From assembly GCF_963677725.1 (NCBI RefSeq), contig NZ_OY782507.1:1426001-1490000 (forward strand): 64,000 nt of DNA, in the 5' to 3' direction. Positions 35,526 to 44,516 of the stretch are shown here, piece after piece (within the stretch, counting starts at the first letter, position 1; every line of letters starts with the position of its first letter). Source of the stretch: an uncultured Cohaesibacter sp. (GTDB lineage: Bacteria > Pseudomonadota > Alphaproteobacteria > Rhizobiales > Cohaesibacteraceae). A program made the position numbers and the translations under genes. The notes under the pieces were generated by a model. It was given only the letters and a program-made list of their open reading frames with translations. It did no database searches and had not been told where the DNA came from.

Positions 35526-36299
35526 CTATTTGCGGGCGAGCGCCATCCTCACATCGGCCCCCTTCAACGCTTCGGCGATGGCGTTTGGCGGTTCCTGATC
35601 GCTGACCAGCAAGTCAATCGCCTTCCAGTTGGCATATTGCGTGGCGAAGGTTTCCCCATATTTGGAATGGTCGGCCACCACCATGGTGCGGGTCGAGCGC
35701 TGGATCATCTGGGCATAGACTTCGCCCGCCTCAATCAGCGCATCGGTCCCACCCTCCACGTTGAGCCCACTGGCGCCGAGAATCGCCCAGTCGGCGCGAT
35801 AATTCTGCAAATAGCGAATGGTCTGGCCACCATGCATCGCGCCTTCACGGGCAAAATAGCGCCCCGGCGCCATGAACACACGGATGGTCGGATTCATCGA
35901 CAAAGCCGTTGCCACGCCAAAAGAATGGGTCAACACGGTGACATTGTTCATTTCATAGGCCATGCGACGGGCCACATGCACAGTGGTGGCACCAGACCCG
36001 ATCATGAAATGCTTCGAGCCTGCCAGCTCCTGCACCGCCGTACGGGCGATCTTCTGGCGCTCGTCCACCAGCATGTTGTGACGCTCATTGAGACCCGGTT
36101 CCTGCATATTTTGCCGTGCCACCGCACCGCCATAGGTGCGCCCGATCAGCCCCTTCTTGGTGAGCTCATCCAGATCGCGGCGGACCGTCTCGGTGGAGAC
36201 ATTGAGTTTTTCGGCAAGGTCACTGACGCGAAGGCTCGGCTGAAACGCCAGTTCCTCCACGATGCGCCGTTGGCGTGTCTGTTTCTTGTTCGATGTCAT
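35526..36299 (-). CDS. DeoR/GlpR-family repressor
   Basis: Repressor of 257 residues with an N-terminal DeoR helix-turn-helix (about 6-60, LAEKLNVSTETVRRDLDELTKKGLI) and a sugar-phosphate-sensing C-terminal domain (about 80-240, with IGSGATTVHVARRM). It converges on the phospho-lyase gene and faces away from the isochorismatase-type gene. DeoR proteins usually sense phosphorylated intermediates, which fits a pathway starting with a kinase. It may regulate the kinase/transporter region or its divergent neighbour. Confidence 0.87.
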   Translation of the reverse strand: MTSNKKQTRQRRIVEELAFQPSLRVSDLAEKLNVSTETVRRDLDELTKKGLIGRTYGGAVARQNMQEPGLNERHNMLVDERQKIARTAVQELAGSKHFMIGSGATTVHVARRMAYEMNNVTVLTHSFGVATALSMNPTIRVFMAPGRYFAREGAMHGGQTIRYLQNYRADWAILGASGLNVEGGTDALIEAGEVYAQMIQRSTRTMVVADHSKYGETFATQYANWKAIDLLVSDQEPPNAIAEALKGADVRMALARK

Positions 36300-36376
36300 G
36301 GCCGAAAATTAGCCCAGTTGCAGGGGGGCTGCAAGGAAGAACACCCAGAAAAAACCAAGGATGCAGGAGATTTGCC

Positions 36377-37057
36377 ATGAGCTGGAATTGGAAAACAGCC
36401 TATCGGTCTTTCTATTATCAAACGGCTGATGAACCAGACGATATCAAGCTTGATCCGGCACGAACGGCGCTGCTGGTCATTGACATTCAAAACACCTATC
36501 TGGAGCCAAAAGACGATGAAGAAGAGCAGGCCCGATGGCAGCCCTTCTTTGACAGAATGAACGGCCAAGTCATCCCCAAGGTGGCCGAGATGATCACCTT
36601 TTCACGCCAGAAGGGCATCGAGGTGATCTTTGCCCGCATTGCGTGCCAGACGCTGGATGGTCGGGACCGGTCTTTGTCACAAAAGAAACCCGGCTTCAAT
36701 TATCTGCTGCTTCCCAAGGACAGACAAGACAGCCAGATCGTGCCGGAGCTGACCCCACAAGGGGATGAAATCACCGTATTGAAGACAACGGATTCCGCCC
36801 TGACGGGCACGAATCTGCGGCTCACCTTGCATAATATGGGCATAGACACCCTGATCGTGACAGGCATTTTCACCGATCAATGTGTCTCCTCAACCGTCCG
36901 CAGCCTTGCCGATGAAAGCTTTAATGTGCTGGTGGTTGATGATTGCTGTGCGGCAGCCACCGACGCCCTGCATGAGGCGGAACTGGAGATCCTCAACATG
37001 ATTTATTGCCATGTTGTCCGCTCGCAGGACATTCCAAGCTTGATGCCTGAGGCGTAA
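36377..37057 (+). CDS. Isochorismatase-family hydrolase
   Basis: Cysteine hydrolase of 226 residues with the family triad Asp36 (VIDIQNTY), Lys136 (VLKTTDSAL) and Cys169 (FTDQCVSST), and the cis-peptide segment before the cysteine. Members cleave amides and related bonds, such as nicotinamide, N-carbamoylsarcosine or biuret. The ATG at 36377 has AGGAGA before it. It faces away from the DeoR gene across 77 bases and converges on the PfkB gene. The substrate is unknown; release of ammonia from an amide in one of the adjacent pathways is plausible. Confidence 0.85.
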   Translation: MSWNWKTAYRSFYYQTADEPDDIKLDPARTALLVIDIQNTYLEPKDDEEEQARWQPFFDRMNGQVIPKVAEMITFSRQKGIEVIFARIACQTLDGRDRSLSQKKPGFNYLLLPKDRQDSQIVPELTPQGDEITVLKTTDSALTGTNLRLTLHNMGIDTLIVTGIFTDQCVSSTVRSLADESFNVLVVDDCCAAATDALHEAELEILNMIYCHVVRSQDIPSLMPEA

Positions 37058-37067
37058 AGGGAGCATG

Positions 37068-38078
37068 TCAGGCTTGGATCTCCGCCAGCAATGTATCAAG
37101 CGTCGGGATCGCTTGCGTCGCGGTCATGCCTTTCATTGAGGCAACAGCAGTGACATGGGCGAGCTGCAACGCATGCGCGGGATCAAAGCCCTGATGGATT
37201 CCATAGAGCAGTCCGGCGCAAAAGGCGTCCCCTGCCCCAACCGGACTGAGAATGGCTTCGGACGGCAAGGGAGCGGGCCGGAGGAAGATCGGTTCCGCTC
37301 CCTTGCCGATCCAGATTGCCTTTTTGGGGCAATGGATGATGATTGCCTTGTGAATGCCGCTGGTCATAACCAGTTTGGCGGCGGCCAGCAGTTTGGCGTC
37401 TGAGGGGACTTCTCCTGCCTTTATTGGCTGGTCGCCTGCGCGGCAGGCTTCAACCTCATTCATGATGAGATAATCGATATATGGCGCGGCATGCCGGACT
37501 ATTGCCGAAAAGTCCGCCCGGTTGGCCGAGACAAGATCAACCGCCGTGATCATGCCTGCTGTGCGGGCGCGTGCCAGAATATGCGCCGCTCCCGTGGTAT
37601 CGCCTTGCATTTTGTCAAGCCGCTCGAGCAGCATCAAATAGCCCAGATAGAAGATTTTGGCATCAGAGGCTGCAAAGAAACCGGTCGGGAAATCCGCTTC
37701 CGATAAGCTGTCATTGGCCCCACCCTGATAGAAGAAGGTGCGGCTGTCTCCGGGGACCGACATGACATGGGTGTGAGCGGTGGGGCTCTCTTTGCGGCGC
37801 AAAAGCTGGGTCGTTGGCAATGCCAGAGCTTCACAGGCCTTAACCACAAAGTCACCCAGATCATCCGCCCCGATGGCGCCGAAAGGCAAAAGCGGGAAAC
37901 CAACCTGCATGCGGGCAAGTGCAGAAATGACATTTGCCGCCCCGCCTCCGATGCCTCGATCCTCACGGATGATATTTGCCAATTCGCTCTTGTTCGGCCA
38001 CTGGTCGATTTCATGCACGATGTCGACGATCCAGTTGCCAGCGCAAATGATCCCCTGCCGCTCTATCTGTCGTTCCAT
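37068..38078 (-). CDS. PfkB-family sugar kinase
   Basis: Ribokinase-type kinase of 336 residues. It has the N-terminal GGGAANVISALARMQ motif (44-58) and the anion-hole/catalytic motif VGAGDAFCAG with Asp284. The ATG at 38078 is preceded by GGAGG; the longer reading runs into the regulator gene. It is the last gene of an aldolase-RpiR-PfkB operon, so it likely phosphorylates a sugar or cyclic polyol derivative that the aldolase then cleaves. Confidence 0.88.
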   Translation of the reverse strand: MERQIERQGIICAGNWIVDIVHEIDQWPNKSELANIIREDRGIGGGAANVISALARMQVGFPLLPFGAIGADDLGDFVVKACEALALPTTQLLRRKESPTAHTHVMSVPGDSRTFFYQGGANDSLSEADFPTGFFAASDAKIFYLGYLMLLERLDKMQGDTTGAAHILARARTAGMITAVDLVSANRADFSAIVRHAAPYIDYLIMNEVEACRAGDQPIKAGEVPSDAKLLAAAKLVMTSGIHKAIIIHCPKKAIWIGKGAEPIFLRPAPLPSEAILSPVGAGDAFCAGLLYGIHQGFDPAHALQLAHVTAVASMKGMTATQAIPTLDTLLAEIQA

Positions 38079-38118
38079 CGCTTGCCTCCCTATTGTCAGG
38101 CTTATGGCCTTAGGTCTT

Positions 38119-39018
38119 CTAATCGGTCTGTTCGCGGGTCCGTTTCTTGGCAATTTCACGCTCCAGCGGCCTTGTATCCCCTAAAATGGCATGGGCCTCT
38201 GGATCCTGTTGAGACACGGCCACCGAAATGGCCTCGATAATCGCCAGTTGCGAGATACGGGTGCCGAGGATATCGAGGGCTGGCGGCATCCTGCGCACCG
38301 CAGACACCAGTATCAGATCGGCAACCTTGGTGGCCGGCGATGCCGGATCGCTCGTGATCAGGATACGGTCCAGACCTTTCTCGCCAGCGGTCTCGAAGGC
38401 ATCAACCAAATCCCGGGTCCGTCCGGAGCAGGAAATCCCCAAAAAGACAGTTCCCGGCTTGCTGCGGGCTGTGACCACCGCAAGAATATGCGGATCGCTA
38501 TGAGCCATGGCAGGCAGCCCGAGGGACAACAGCCTGCGGCAGGCATCAATGGCAATCGGGGCGGAACTGCCAAAGCCGACGATCTGGATCTGAGCGGCAT
38601 TGAGCAGCCGCTCGGTTGCCTGCTCCAGAGCATCAAGCGAGAGCACCGTCGGCGTGCGCATCAATTGCTCGATATTGGCTTCGATGACCTTTTGCAAGAT
38701 GGCCCCATAGCTATGGTCATGGGCTTCCTCGCTGGCTCCGGCCATTTGCGAGCCAAGAGCAAGCCCCCTGCCTTCTGCAAGCGCCAGACGCAGATCCTTG
38801 TAGCCGGTGAGACCAAGCAGTTTGCAGAAACGAAAGATTGTCGTCTCGCTAACCTCTGTGCGGTTTGCAAGGTCAGAAATGGTCAAGCGACGGCACACAT
38901 CCTGATGGTCCAGCACCCATTTGGCCAGCGGGGCCATGGTCTTGTCATCGGATCGGGCAACCGAGGTCAACACCTGAAAGATATCGACCATCGGCTCGGC
39001 CTGTCGATTATCTGCCAT
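38119..39018 (-). CDS. RpiR-family regulator with SIS domain
   Basis: Regulator of 299 residues with an RpiR helix-turn-helix (about 10-80, ISDLANRTEVSETTIFRFCKLLG-like ANRTEVSETTIFRFCK) and a phosphosugar-binding SIS domain (about 120-250, containing GFGSSAPIAIDACRRL). Its start overlaps the aldolase-like stop by about 11 bases, so it is coupled to that gene. It probably represses this operon until its phosphosugar ligand appears. Confidence 0.88.
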   Translation of the reverse strand: MADNRQAEPMVDIFQVLTSVARSDDKTMAPLAKWVLDHQDVCRRLTISDLANRTEVSETTIFRFCKLLGLTGYKDLRLALAEGRGLALGSQMAGASEEAHDHSYGAILQKVIEANIEQLMRTPTVLSLDALEQATERLLNAAQIQIVGFGSSAPIAIDACRRLLSLGLPAMAHSDPHILAVVTARSKPGTVFLGISCSGRTRDLVDAFETAGEKGLDRILITSDPASPATKVADLILVSAVRRMPPALDILGTRISQLAIIEAISVAVSQQDPEAHAILGDTRPLEREIAKKRTREQTD

Positions 39019-40024
39019 CACAGAAGCCAGCCTTGAGGACCGGATCCGTCAGCTCGCTATCCTCATCAAGACTGAGTTTGGGTTTGATGCCCGCCTTCAA
39101 CAGTCCATTATAATAAAGCTTGGTAGCCTCTTGCGAGCTGAGGCCCTCTTCCAGCATCAGCCGCATGGTGCGGACGATCTCTACCGAGCTTTCGGCAAAG
39201 AAGATCCGACGGCCAAACAGGGCGACGCGCGCACCATATGCCTCTGACTGCTTGATCATTTCAAGGGTATCGCGCGTGGTGGAGAATGCGCCACCAAGGA
39301 TGCCAACGATCAGGTTGCCCGGATCGTAAGAGGCAAGCTCTTCCATCGCGCGGGGACCGTTATAGGCCATTTTCAGAAAGACGGGACGATCAAGGCTCGA
39401 CACACCGGCCAGCGTGCGCACAATGGCGTCATTGTTATAACTGGCAAAATCGCTGCCCGGTGTCGCGACATCGAAATGGGGGTTGAAGACTTCCAGAAAG
39501 TGCCGCACACCGGCGCTGGATGCCTCATCGCGGAAGCGGGCATAGGCCTCCAGCGTATGATGGTCTTTCTCAAGATCATTATAGAAGGTGATGGCATAAA
39601 GCCCCAGATCGGCGACAGGCTTGACCCGGTCGAGACGGGCAGAACGAAACGGTTTGCACGCAAAGCGCTTATAGTCGGCGCCACGCATCAGCCAGATATC
39701 GCTGCCGTCATTGAGGCGTACGGCGGGGGTGATGTCGCTGCCAGCAAAATGCCCTTCGCGGGTCAGATATTCGCAGGACGACTGGGACGTGAGCATGATG
39801 TCGATGAGATCGGAGCGGCACATTTCAATCATGTCGTCGCGATAGACCTGCATCGGCCTCATCATGCCCGTCGGCTTGCCATCCTTGTCCAGACGCGGCC
39901 CGTTGGCGGCAATTCCGCCCGCCATGTCGGCATCCTTGGCATCGGCAATGATGAAATCCGAAGAGCGATAAAGTCCCTTTTCGATCCGCGCCAATTTCTC
40001 ATCAAGGCGTTTCATCTTGGCCAT
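39008..40024 (-). CDS. TIM-barrel aldolase-like protein
   Basis: Protein of 338 residues that I read as a class I aldolase-like barrel (FbaB/LacD/DeoC superfamily). Supports are the alternating strand-helix pattern, a lysine in RPVFLKMAYNG that would be the Schiff-base residue, and GILGGAFSTTRDTLEMI with a phosphate-binding glycine run near the end. Overall homology is not recognised with certainty. A GGAGG site precedes the ATG. It is the first gene of the operon with RpiR and PfkB, which supports a role in splitting a phosphorylated sugar. Confidence 0.6.
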   Translation of the reverse strand: MAKMKRLDEKLARIEKGLYRSSDFIIADAKDADMAGGIAANGPRLDKDGKPTGMMRPMQVYRDDMIEMCRSDLIDIMLTSQSSCEYLTREGHFAGSDITPAVRLNDGSDIWLMRGADYKRFACKPFRSARLDRVKPVADLGLYAITFYNDLEKDHHTLEAYARFRDEASSAGVRHFLEVFNPHFDVATPGSDFASYNNDAIVRTLAGVSSLDRPVFLKMAYNGPRAMEELASYDPGNLIVGILGGAFSTTRDTLEMIKQSEAYGARVALFGRRIFFAESSVEIVRTMRLMLEEGLSSQEATKLYYNGLLKAGIKPKLSLDEDSELTDPVLKAGFCDGR

Positions 40025-40183
40025 GGCCCAATCCTCCTTTGATCGGGCATCCTTTCACGCTCTGGCTGTGCGCCAGATGTGCCTCCTGCCCGTCATTCTT
40101 CTACTGGGGACAGGATAGCAGTGGAGACAAAAAAGTAAATTCCCGATTTCTTCATCAATGGAAAATTTCTTTTTTATCTACCT

Positions 40184-40231
40184 AAAAAAAAGCTGCCGCA
40201 CCCATGAGATCCATCCCATCAGCGCGGCAGC
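40184..40231 (-). terminator. Terminator of the BCCT transporter gene
   Basis: GCTGCCGC pairs with GCGGCAGC around a 24-base loop, 16 bases after the transporter stop on the minus strand, and is followed there by eight T residues. Confidence 0.8.
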
Positions 40232-40246
40232 CGATCTTTTCAGCAA

Positions 40247-41818
40247 TCAGGTGTCGACATGCTTCCATTCATGACGCAGGCCCATATAGAGGCTGACGCA
40301 CATGATCAACAGAACAATGATGAAAGGCAGTCCAGCGGTGATGGACGCGGCCTGCAAGGCACCAAGCGCATCGGATCCGCCCCCATAGAGGAGTGCGGCT
40401 GCAATACAGCCTTCAATCAGCGCCCAGAATACTCGCTGTGGCACCGGAGCGTCGACCTTGCCACCGGCGGTGATGCTGTCGATCACCAGCGAGCCAGAAT
40501 CTGACGAGGTGACGAAGAAGACCAACACCAACACAATGGCCAAAAAGGAAATCATCGAGGTCAGAGGCAGATTCTCAAACATATGGAACATGGCCAGCGA
40601 AACATCGCCAAGGCCCTTGGACAGTTCACCAACATTATTCTGAATCTGATCAAGTGCACTGCCGCCAAAGACGGACATCCAGACAAGGGTGACAAGAGTC
40701 GGGACCAGCAAAACTGCCGTAAGGAACTGGCGGATCGTGCGGCCCTTGGAAATGCGCGCAATGAACATACCGACGAAAGGTGACCAGGAAATCCACCAAG
40801 CCCAATAGAAGACCGTCCAGCCATGATAGAATTTGTCATCGGTTCGGCCAATCCAGTTGCTAAGCGGGATCAGGTTTTCCAGATAGGACGTGCCGGTGGT
40901 CAATATGTTGGTCAGGATGACAATGGTTGGACCAAAGACAAAGACGAAAACAAGCAGCAACAAGGCCATGCCCATATTGATGTTGCTGAGGATCTTTACG
41001 CCTTTGTCCAGACCCAAAGTCACTGAACAAAGGGCCACCAGGGTCACACCGGTGACGATGATGATTTGGGTGACAATGGTGTTTGGAATGTCAAACAGGA
41101 AATGCAGGCCACTTGCTGCCTGTTGCGCACCAAGACCCAGAGAGGTCGCCAGACCAAACAGGGTTGCAACAACCGCCAGCGTATCCACGAAATGGCCAGG
41201 CCAGCCCCAAGCCCGATCGCCGATCAGCGGATAGAAGGCAGAGCGTATGGTCAGCGGCAGATCTTTGTTGTAAGTGAAGAAGGCAAGCGACAAGCCGACC
41301 ACCGCATAGATGGCCCATGGATGCAGGCCCCAGTGGAACATGGTTGCGCCCATGGCCATACGAGCAGCTTCGGGCGTTTTGGCCACGGCATTGAGAGGCG
41401 TGCCCCACCAATCGGTGTAATAGGCGGCAGGTTCGGCAACACTCCAGAACATCAACCCGATGCCCATGCCTGCTGCAAACAGCATGGCAAACCAGCTCAT
41501 AATCGAGAAATCAGGCTTGGCATCCTTGCCGCCAATGCGGATTTGGCTCAGCGGAGAGACAATCAGGAACAAGCTGAACAGCACAAATACGTTGCCAGCC
41601 ACCATGAAGAGCCAGTCGAAATTATTGATCGACCATCCCTTGGCACCATCGAAAATCTGTTTTGCTTCTGTGGGCGCGACCAACGTGCCAACAACAAAAG
41701 CGAGAATAAGGAGAGCGGAAATCAAGAAGACCGGATTGTGAACATCCATGCCAAAGGCATTGATATTGTCCTGTCCGACTTCATACTCGGTTTCGTATAA
41801 TTCTGATGACTCAGACAT
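40247..41818 (-). CDS. BCCT-family betaine/choline/carnitine transporter
   Basis: Sodium- or proton-coupled osmolyte transporter of 523 residues with 12 hydrophobic segments. The family signature lies at YHGWTVFYWAWWISWSPFVG with its tryptophan box, and GMGIGLMFWSVAEPAAY marks segment 3. No long charged C-terminal tail typical of osmosensing BetP is present, so it may serve nutrition more than osmotic stress. It has its own terminator. Glycine betaine, dimethylglycine or sarcosine are plausible substrates because the sarcosine oxidase genes lie 3 kb away. Confidence 0.9.
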   Translation of the reverse strand: MSESSELYETEYEVGQDNINAFGMDVHNPVFLISALLILAFVVGTLVAPTEAKQIFDGAKGWSINNFDWLFMVAGNVFVLFSLFLIVSPLSQIRIGGKDAKPDFSIMSWFAMLFAAGMGIGLMFWSVAEPAAYYTDWWGTPLNAVAKTPEAARMAMGATMFHWGLHPWAIYAVVGLSLAFFTYNKDLPLTIRSAFYPLIGDRAWGWPGHFVDTLAVVATLFGLATSLGLGAQQAASGLHFLFDIPNTIVTQIIIVTGVTLVALCSVTLGLDKGVKILSNINMGMALLLLVFVFVFGPTIVILTNILTTGTSYLENLIPLSNWIGRTDDKFYHGWTVFYWAWWISWSPFVGMFIARISKGRTIRQFLTAVLLVPTLVTLVWMSVFGGSALDQIQNNVGELSKGLGDVSLAMFHMFENLPLTSMISFLAIVLVLVFFVTSSDSGSLVIDSITAGGKVDAPVPQRVFWALIEGCIAAALLYGGGSDALGALQAASITAGLPFIIVLLIMCVSLYMGLRHEWKHVDT

Positions 41819-42600
41819 TTCTTACCTATTTATTTCGTTCCGACATTGCCACAGATAGAAGCGTGCGCTCGCCGTGGGCGCGTGTCTGTGAGCGCGAAGG
41901 GGGGAGCCTTGAAACCAGCTTGCCGCTTACAGAAAGGGCATGAAAACTGATCTTCACCCGGCCACCCGGACTAGTCAAAATACTGGCCAAGAGATGCTGC
42001 AGGGCGCAGGTCCCGGCTATTTTATCGCAGCATTCTAGTGAGGGTTGCAGATTCCAACTTTAGTTTTACGCACGCAAAGACTTATTACACTAACAATTAC
42101 GAGTCAAATAATCGAAGGACCTATATGGACAAGTCTGTCCGTATAGAATGAAACGCCCGGCAAGATGCTTTGAAATCCGGGCAAGAAAAACGGGATAGCA
42201 GGTGGCAAGAAACCATAAATCTGGCTCTGCAATCCTACCAGTACCAACGACGATGACAGGACAGACTTGGCAAAAATAGTCCAAATTGCCCCCTCTCCGC
42301 TCGTCTGATGATAAAAATGGCAGCAAATCGTCGTTTTAGGCTCACGTTTTTGCCAATGCCTCCGATAGTTTACCCTTTGTTAACCATGCTGCTTAACCAT
42401 ACGAGGAGAGCAAGCAGCCTGATCTCGTCACTGGTTTGGAAGCCTGTCTGTCCGTCCCTCTTATCGGGATTGATGACAAGGCCAGCATTGGGACCTCAGG
42501 TTGAAACCGACACGCCATGTCTATCCAGCTTTTGTTGGGAAATGCTTCAGGATGACGCCGGTGCGGTGCTCGTTAGTGGGTCGGGATATTGGGGAACAAT
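41819..42600. other. 782-base intergenic stretch
   Basis: It contains the BCCT promoter side, a 26-base palindrome (42121-42146) and AT-rich sequence to about 42120. Two short open frames were judged not to be genes. No RNA gene was recognised. Confidence 0.5.
42121..42146. promoter_or_regulatory. Palindrome resembling a TetR-type operator
   Basis: CTATATGGACA and TGTCCGTATAG form an 11-base inverted repeat with a 4-base centre and one mismatch. Its size and symmetry suit a dimeric repressor. No TetR-type gene is adjacent. Confidence 0.4.
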
Positions 42601-42813
42601 ATGGGACATTCATACAAGGTGAGGCCGCATTTGCTTGATGAAGTGGCCATCCAAAAGGCGATTGACGAAACAGGCTTTGAACATTTCGAGCAAGGCCAGA
42701 TTGTCGACAGATTGGTAGAAAGTTACACGGTCGATCTCGACTTGCTGGCGCTCGCCATGCGGTCGTTGATTGCCAGCGAACAAAGCCCGGAGCCTCTTGC
42801 TCGCGCGGCTTGA
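42601..42813 (+). CDS. Small hypothetical protein
   Basis: Frame of 70 residues (MGHSYKVRPH..) with amphipathic, soluble composition and no membrane segment. A GGGGAA site precedes the ATG, and a hairpin follows 30 bases after the stop, which argues for a real transcript. No family is recognised. The sequence contains a helical run FEQGQIVDRLVESYTVDLD and could be a small regulatory or adaptor protein; that is a guess. Confidence 0.45.
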   Translation: MGHSYKVRPHLLDEVAIQKAIDETGFEHFEQGQIVDRLVESYTVDLDLLALAMRSLIASEQSPEPLARAA

Positions 42814-42845
42814 TTGCCTTGATCGCTGTAACAACCCGGCAGGCA

Positions 42846-42874
42846 AAACCCGGCAAGCTAGGATTGCCGGGTTT
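42846..42874 (+). terminator. Hairpin after the small gene
   Basis: AAACCCGGCAA pairs perfectly with TTGCCGGGTTT around a 7-base loop. The T run that follows is interrupted. The remainder of 42814-43140 shows nothing further. Confidence 0.7.
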
Positions 42875-43140
42875 GCTTGCTCGTTCTTTTTTGTGCGTGT
42901 TGATCCCTTCACACGATCTGAACGAAGGTCACTCACGCCGCATTTCATGCGCTTGGCTCTTGCAGGTTTGAAACAGTTTTCTGCCCATGCCGGAAAATTT
43001 GTAAAATAAAATTATCCTGCCCCCTCCCATTCGGCCGACGAACAACTTATCTCAAAATAGACCAATCAGTCGCACCGGTTTTCTTGGCCGGTGTCTGCAT
43101 CCCTTTGCCTGATCCCTGTTTGTTTGCATGGAGTTTTTAC

Positions 43141-43851
43141 ATGTCTGATCTCAAGTCTTTGGCCGATTTTCCCATCACGAAACGTTGGCCCGCGAGCAAT
43201 CCTGACGTCATTCAGCTTTATTCCTTCCCGACACCCAATGGCGTGAAGGTGTCTATCGCGCTGGAGGAAATGGGTCTTCCCTATGAAGCGCACAAAGTGG
43301 GGCTTTCGGATGAAGATGTGAAAAGCGATGCTTTTCTGTCGCTCAATCCGAACAACAAAATCCCGGCCATCATAGATCCCAACGGCCCGGACGGCGAGCC
43401 GATTGGCCTGTTTGAAAGCGGCGCGATTCTGATTTATCTCGCCGAGAAAAGCGGCAAGCTTTATGGCAGCAACGAGCGCAACCGTCTGGAAGTGCTGAAA
43501 TGGCTGATGTTCCAAATGGGTGGCGTTGGCCCGATGCTTGGCCAACTGGGCTTTTTCTACAAATTTGCTGGCAAGGATATTGAAGATCCACGCCCGCGCG
43601 AACGCTTTATCAACGAAGCCAAACGTCTGCTGGCGGTCATCGACAAGGAGCTGGACGGCAAGGACTGGATTGCCGGATCTTATTCTATCGCCGATATCGC
43701 AATCGCCCCATGGCTGGCGACGATCATCAAATTTTATGAAGCCACTGACGTGACCGGCTTTTATGACTTCAAGAATGTGGTCGATTATGTGGACCGCTTC
43801 GAAGCCCGGCCTGCGGTCAAGAAGGGCTGGACTATCCCCCCGCGTGATTGA
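43141..43851 (+). CDS. Glutathione S-transferase, YghU/YfcG-like
   Basis: Cytosolic glutathione transferase of 236 residues: thioredoxin-like N-terminal domain (about 20-105) with FPTPNGVKVSIALEEMGLPYE, the cis-proline turn NNKIPAI and glutathione-binding LFESGAILIYLAEK, then a helical C-terminal domain (about 110-225, SYSIADIAIAPWL). The TPNGxKV motif fits the Nu-class disulfide-bond oxidoreductases. The ATG at 43141 gives the family's start. It ends at a clear terminator and converges on soxG, so it is its own unit. Confidence 0.9.
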   Translation: MSDLKSLADFPITKRWPASNPDVIQLYSFPTPNGVKVSIALEEMGLPYEAHKVGLSDEDVKSDAFLSLNPNNKIPAIIDPNGPDGEPIGLFESGAILIYLAEKSGKLYGSNERNRLEVLKWLMFQMGGVGPMLGQLGFFYKFAGKDIEDPRPRERFINEAKRLLAVIDKELDGKDWIAGSYSIADIAIAPWLATIIKFYEATDVTGFYDFKNVVDYVDRFEARPAVKKGWTIPPRD

Positions 43852-43875
43852 TGCATGTGCTGACATCGATAGCAG

Positions 43876-43903
43876 AAGCCGCCCCAAAGGGCGGCTTTCT
43901 TTG
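43876..43903 (+). terminator. Terminator between GST and soxG
   Basis: AAGCCGCCC pairs with GGGCGGCTT around CAAA, followed by TCTTTG, about 25 bases after the GST stop. Confidence 0.88.
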
Positions 43904-43925
43904 TTGTGGGGACCTTCAAGTGAAC

Positions 43926-44504
43926 TTAGGCGTGAAGGCGTTTTTCAGCTGCCAATGCTCTGGCGGACTGCTGCAACAAAGACGCCAGATGCGGTGCAAA
44001 AGAGCGCCAGACATCGATACGAAACCGATCCTCAGCTTCGCACCAGAGGATGACCGACACATCAAAGCACAGGGTCCGGCAAGCCTTGCCAGTGGTAAAA
44101 TGATTAAGGTTGCGCGGGCAACCAACGCACAGCAGTTCCTTGGCATCCGCCCCGGCAACGACCAGCGAGACTTCGCGCGATGAAACATCGACAAGCGCAT
44201 GGGGGACGGCGGCAGATAAGGCGCGTTCCTTTAGAGAAAGCGCAAGGTCGTTATCAAGCCACAGCATCCATTCATCGGGACCAAGGCAGGCAATATCCCC
44301 GCCTTCCATCTGTGTTTGCTGGCCGATCTGGTCTGGCAGCGGGGCACCAATTTGCTTGCCGAACGCTTCGCGGTCGGCAGGGGCGACCCGCAAAGACAGG
44401 CGGGTCTTGTTTTCAGGCATCAGAGTGATGGCAAGGCCGTCCTGTTCGATCAATTGGACCGTCTGGATCGGGTCAGGCTGCAACGAGCTGGGGAGAATAG
44501 TCAT
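43926..44504 (-). CDS. soxG: Sarcosine oxidase gamma subunit
   Basis: Gamma subunit of heterotetrameric sarcosine oxidase, 192 residues. It has the GcvT-like gamma pattern, with GPDEWMLWL near 78-86 and VDVSSREVSLVVAGADAKELL. The ATG at 44504 has AGAGG five bases before it. It is the last gene of soxBDAG, 12 bases after soxA. The subunit is structural and contributes to the enzyme's active-site channel in known structures. Confidence 0.9.
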   Translation of the reverse strand: MTILPSSLQPDPIQTVQLIEQDGLAITLMPENKTRLSLRVAPADREAFGKQIGAPLPDQIGQQTQMEGGDIACLGPDEWMLWLDNDLALSLKERALSAAVPHALVDVSSREVSLVVAGADAKELLCVGCPRNLNHFTTGKACRTLCFDVSVILWCEAEDRFRIDVWRSFAPHLASLLQQSARALAAEKRLHA

Positions 44505-44516
44505 CAGCACCTCTGG

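Noticed and set aside
42090-42326. 78-codon minus-strand frame in the 41.8-42.6 kb gap
   Set aside because: No ribosome site or family pattern, and it runs through the palindrome at 42121-42146.
42308-42622. 104-codon frame beginning MIKMAANRRF
   Set aside because: Composition is irregular, no homology is visible, and it overlaps the better supported small gene at 42601.
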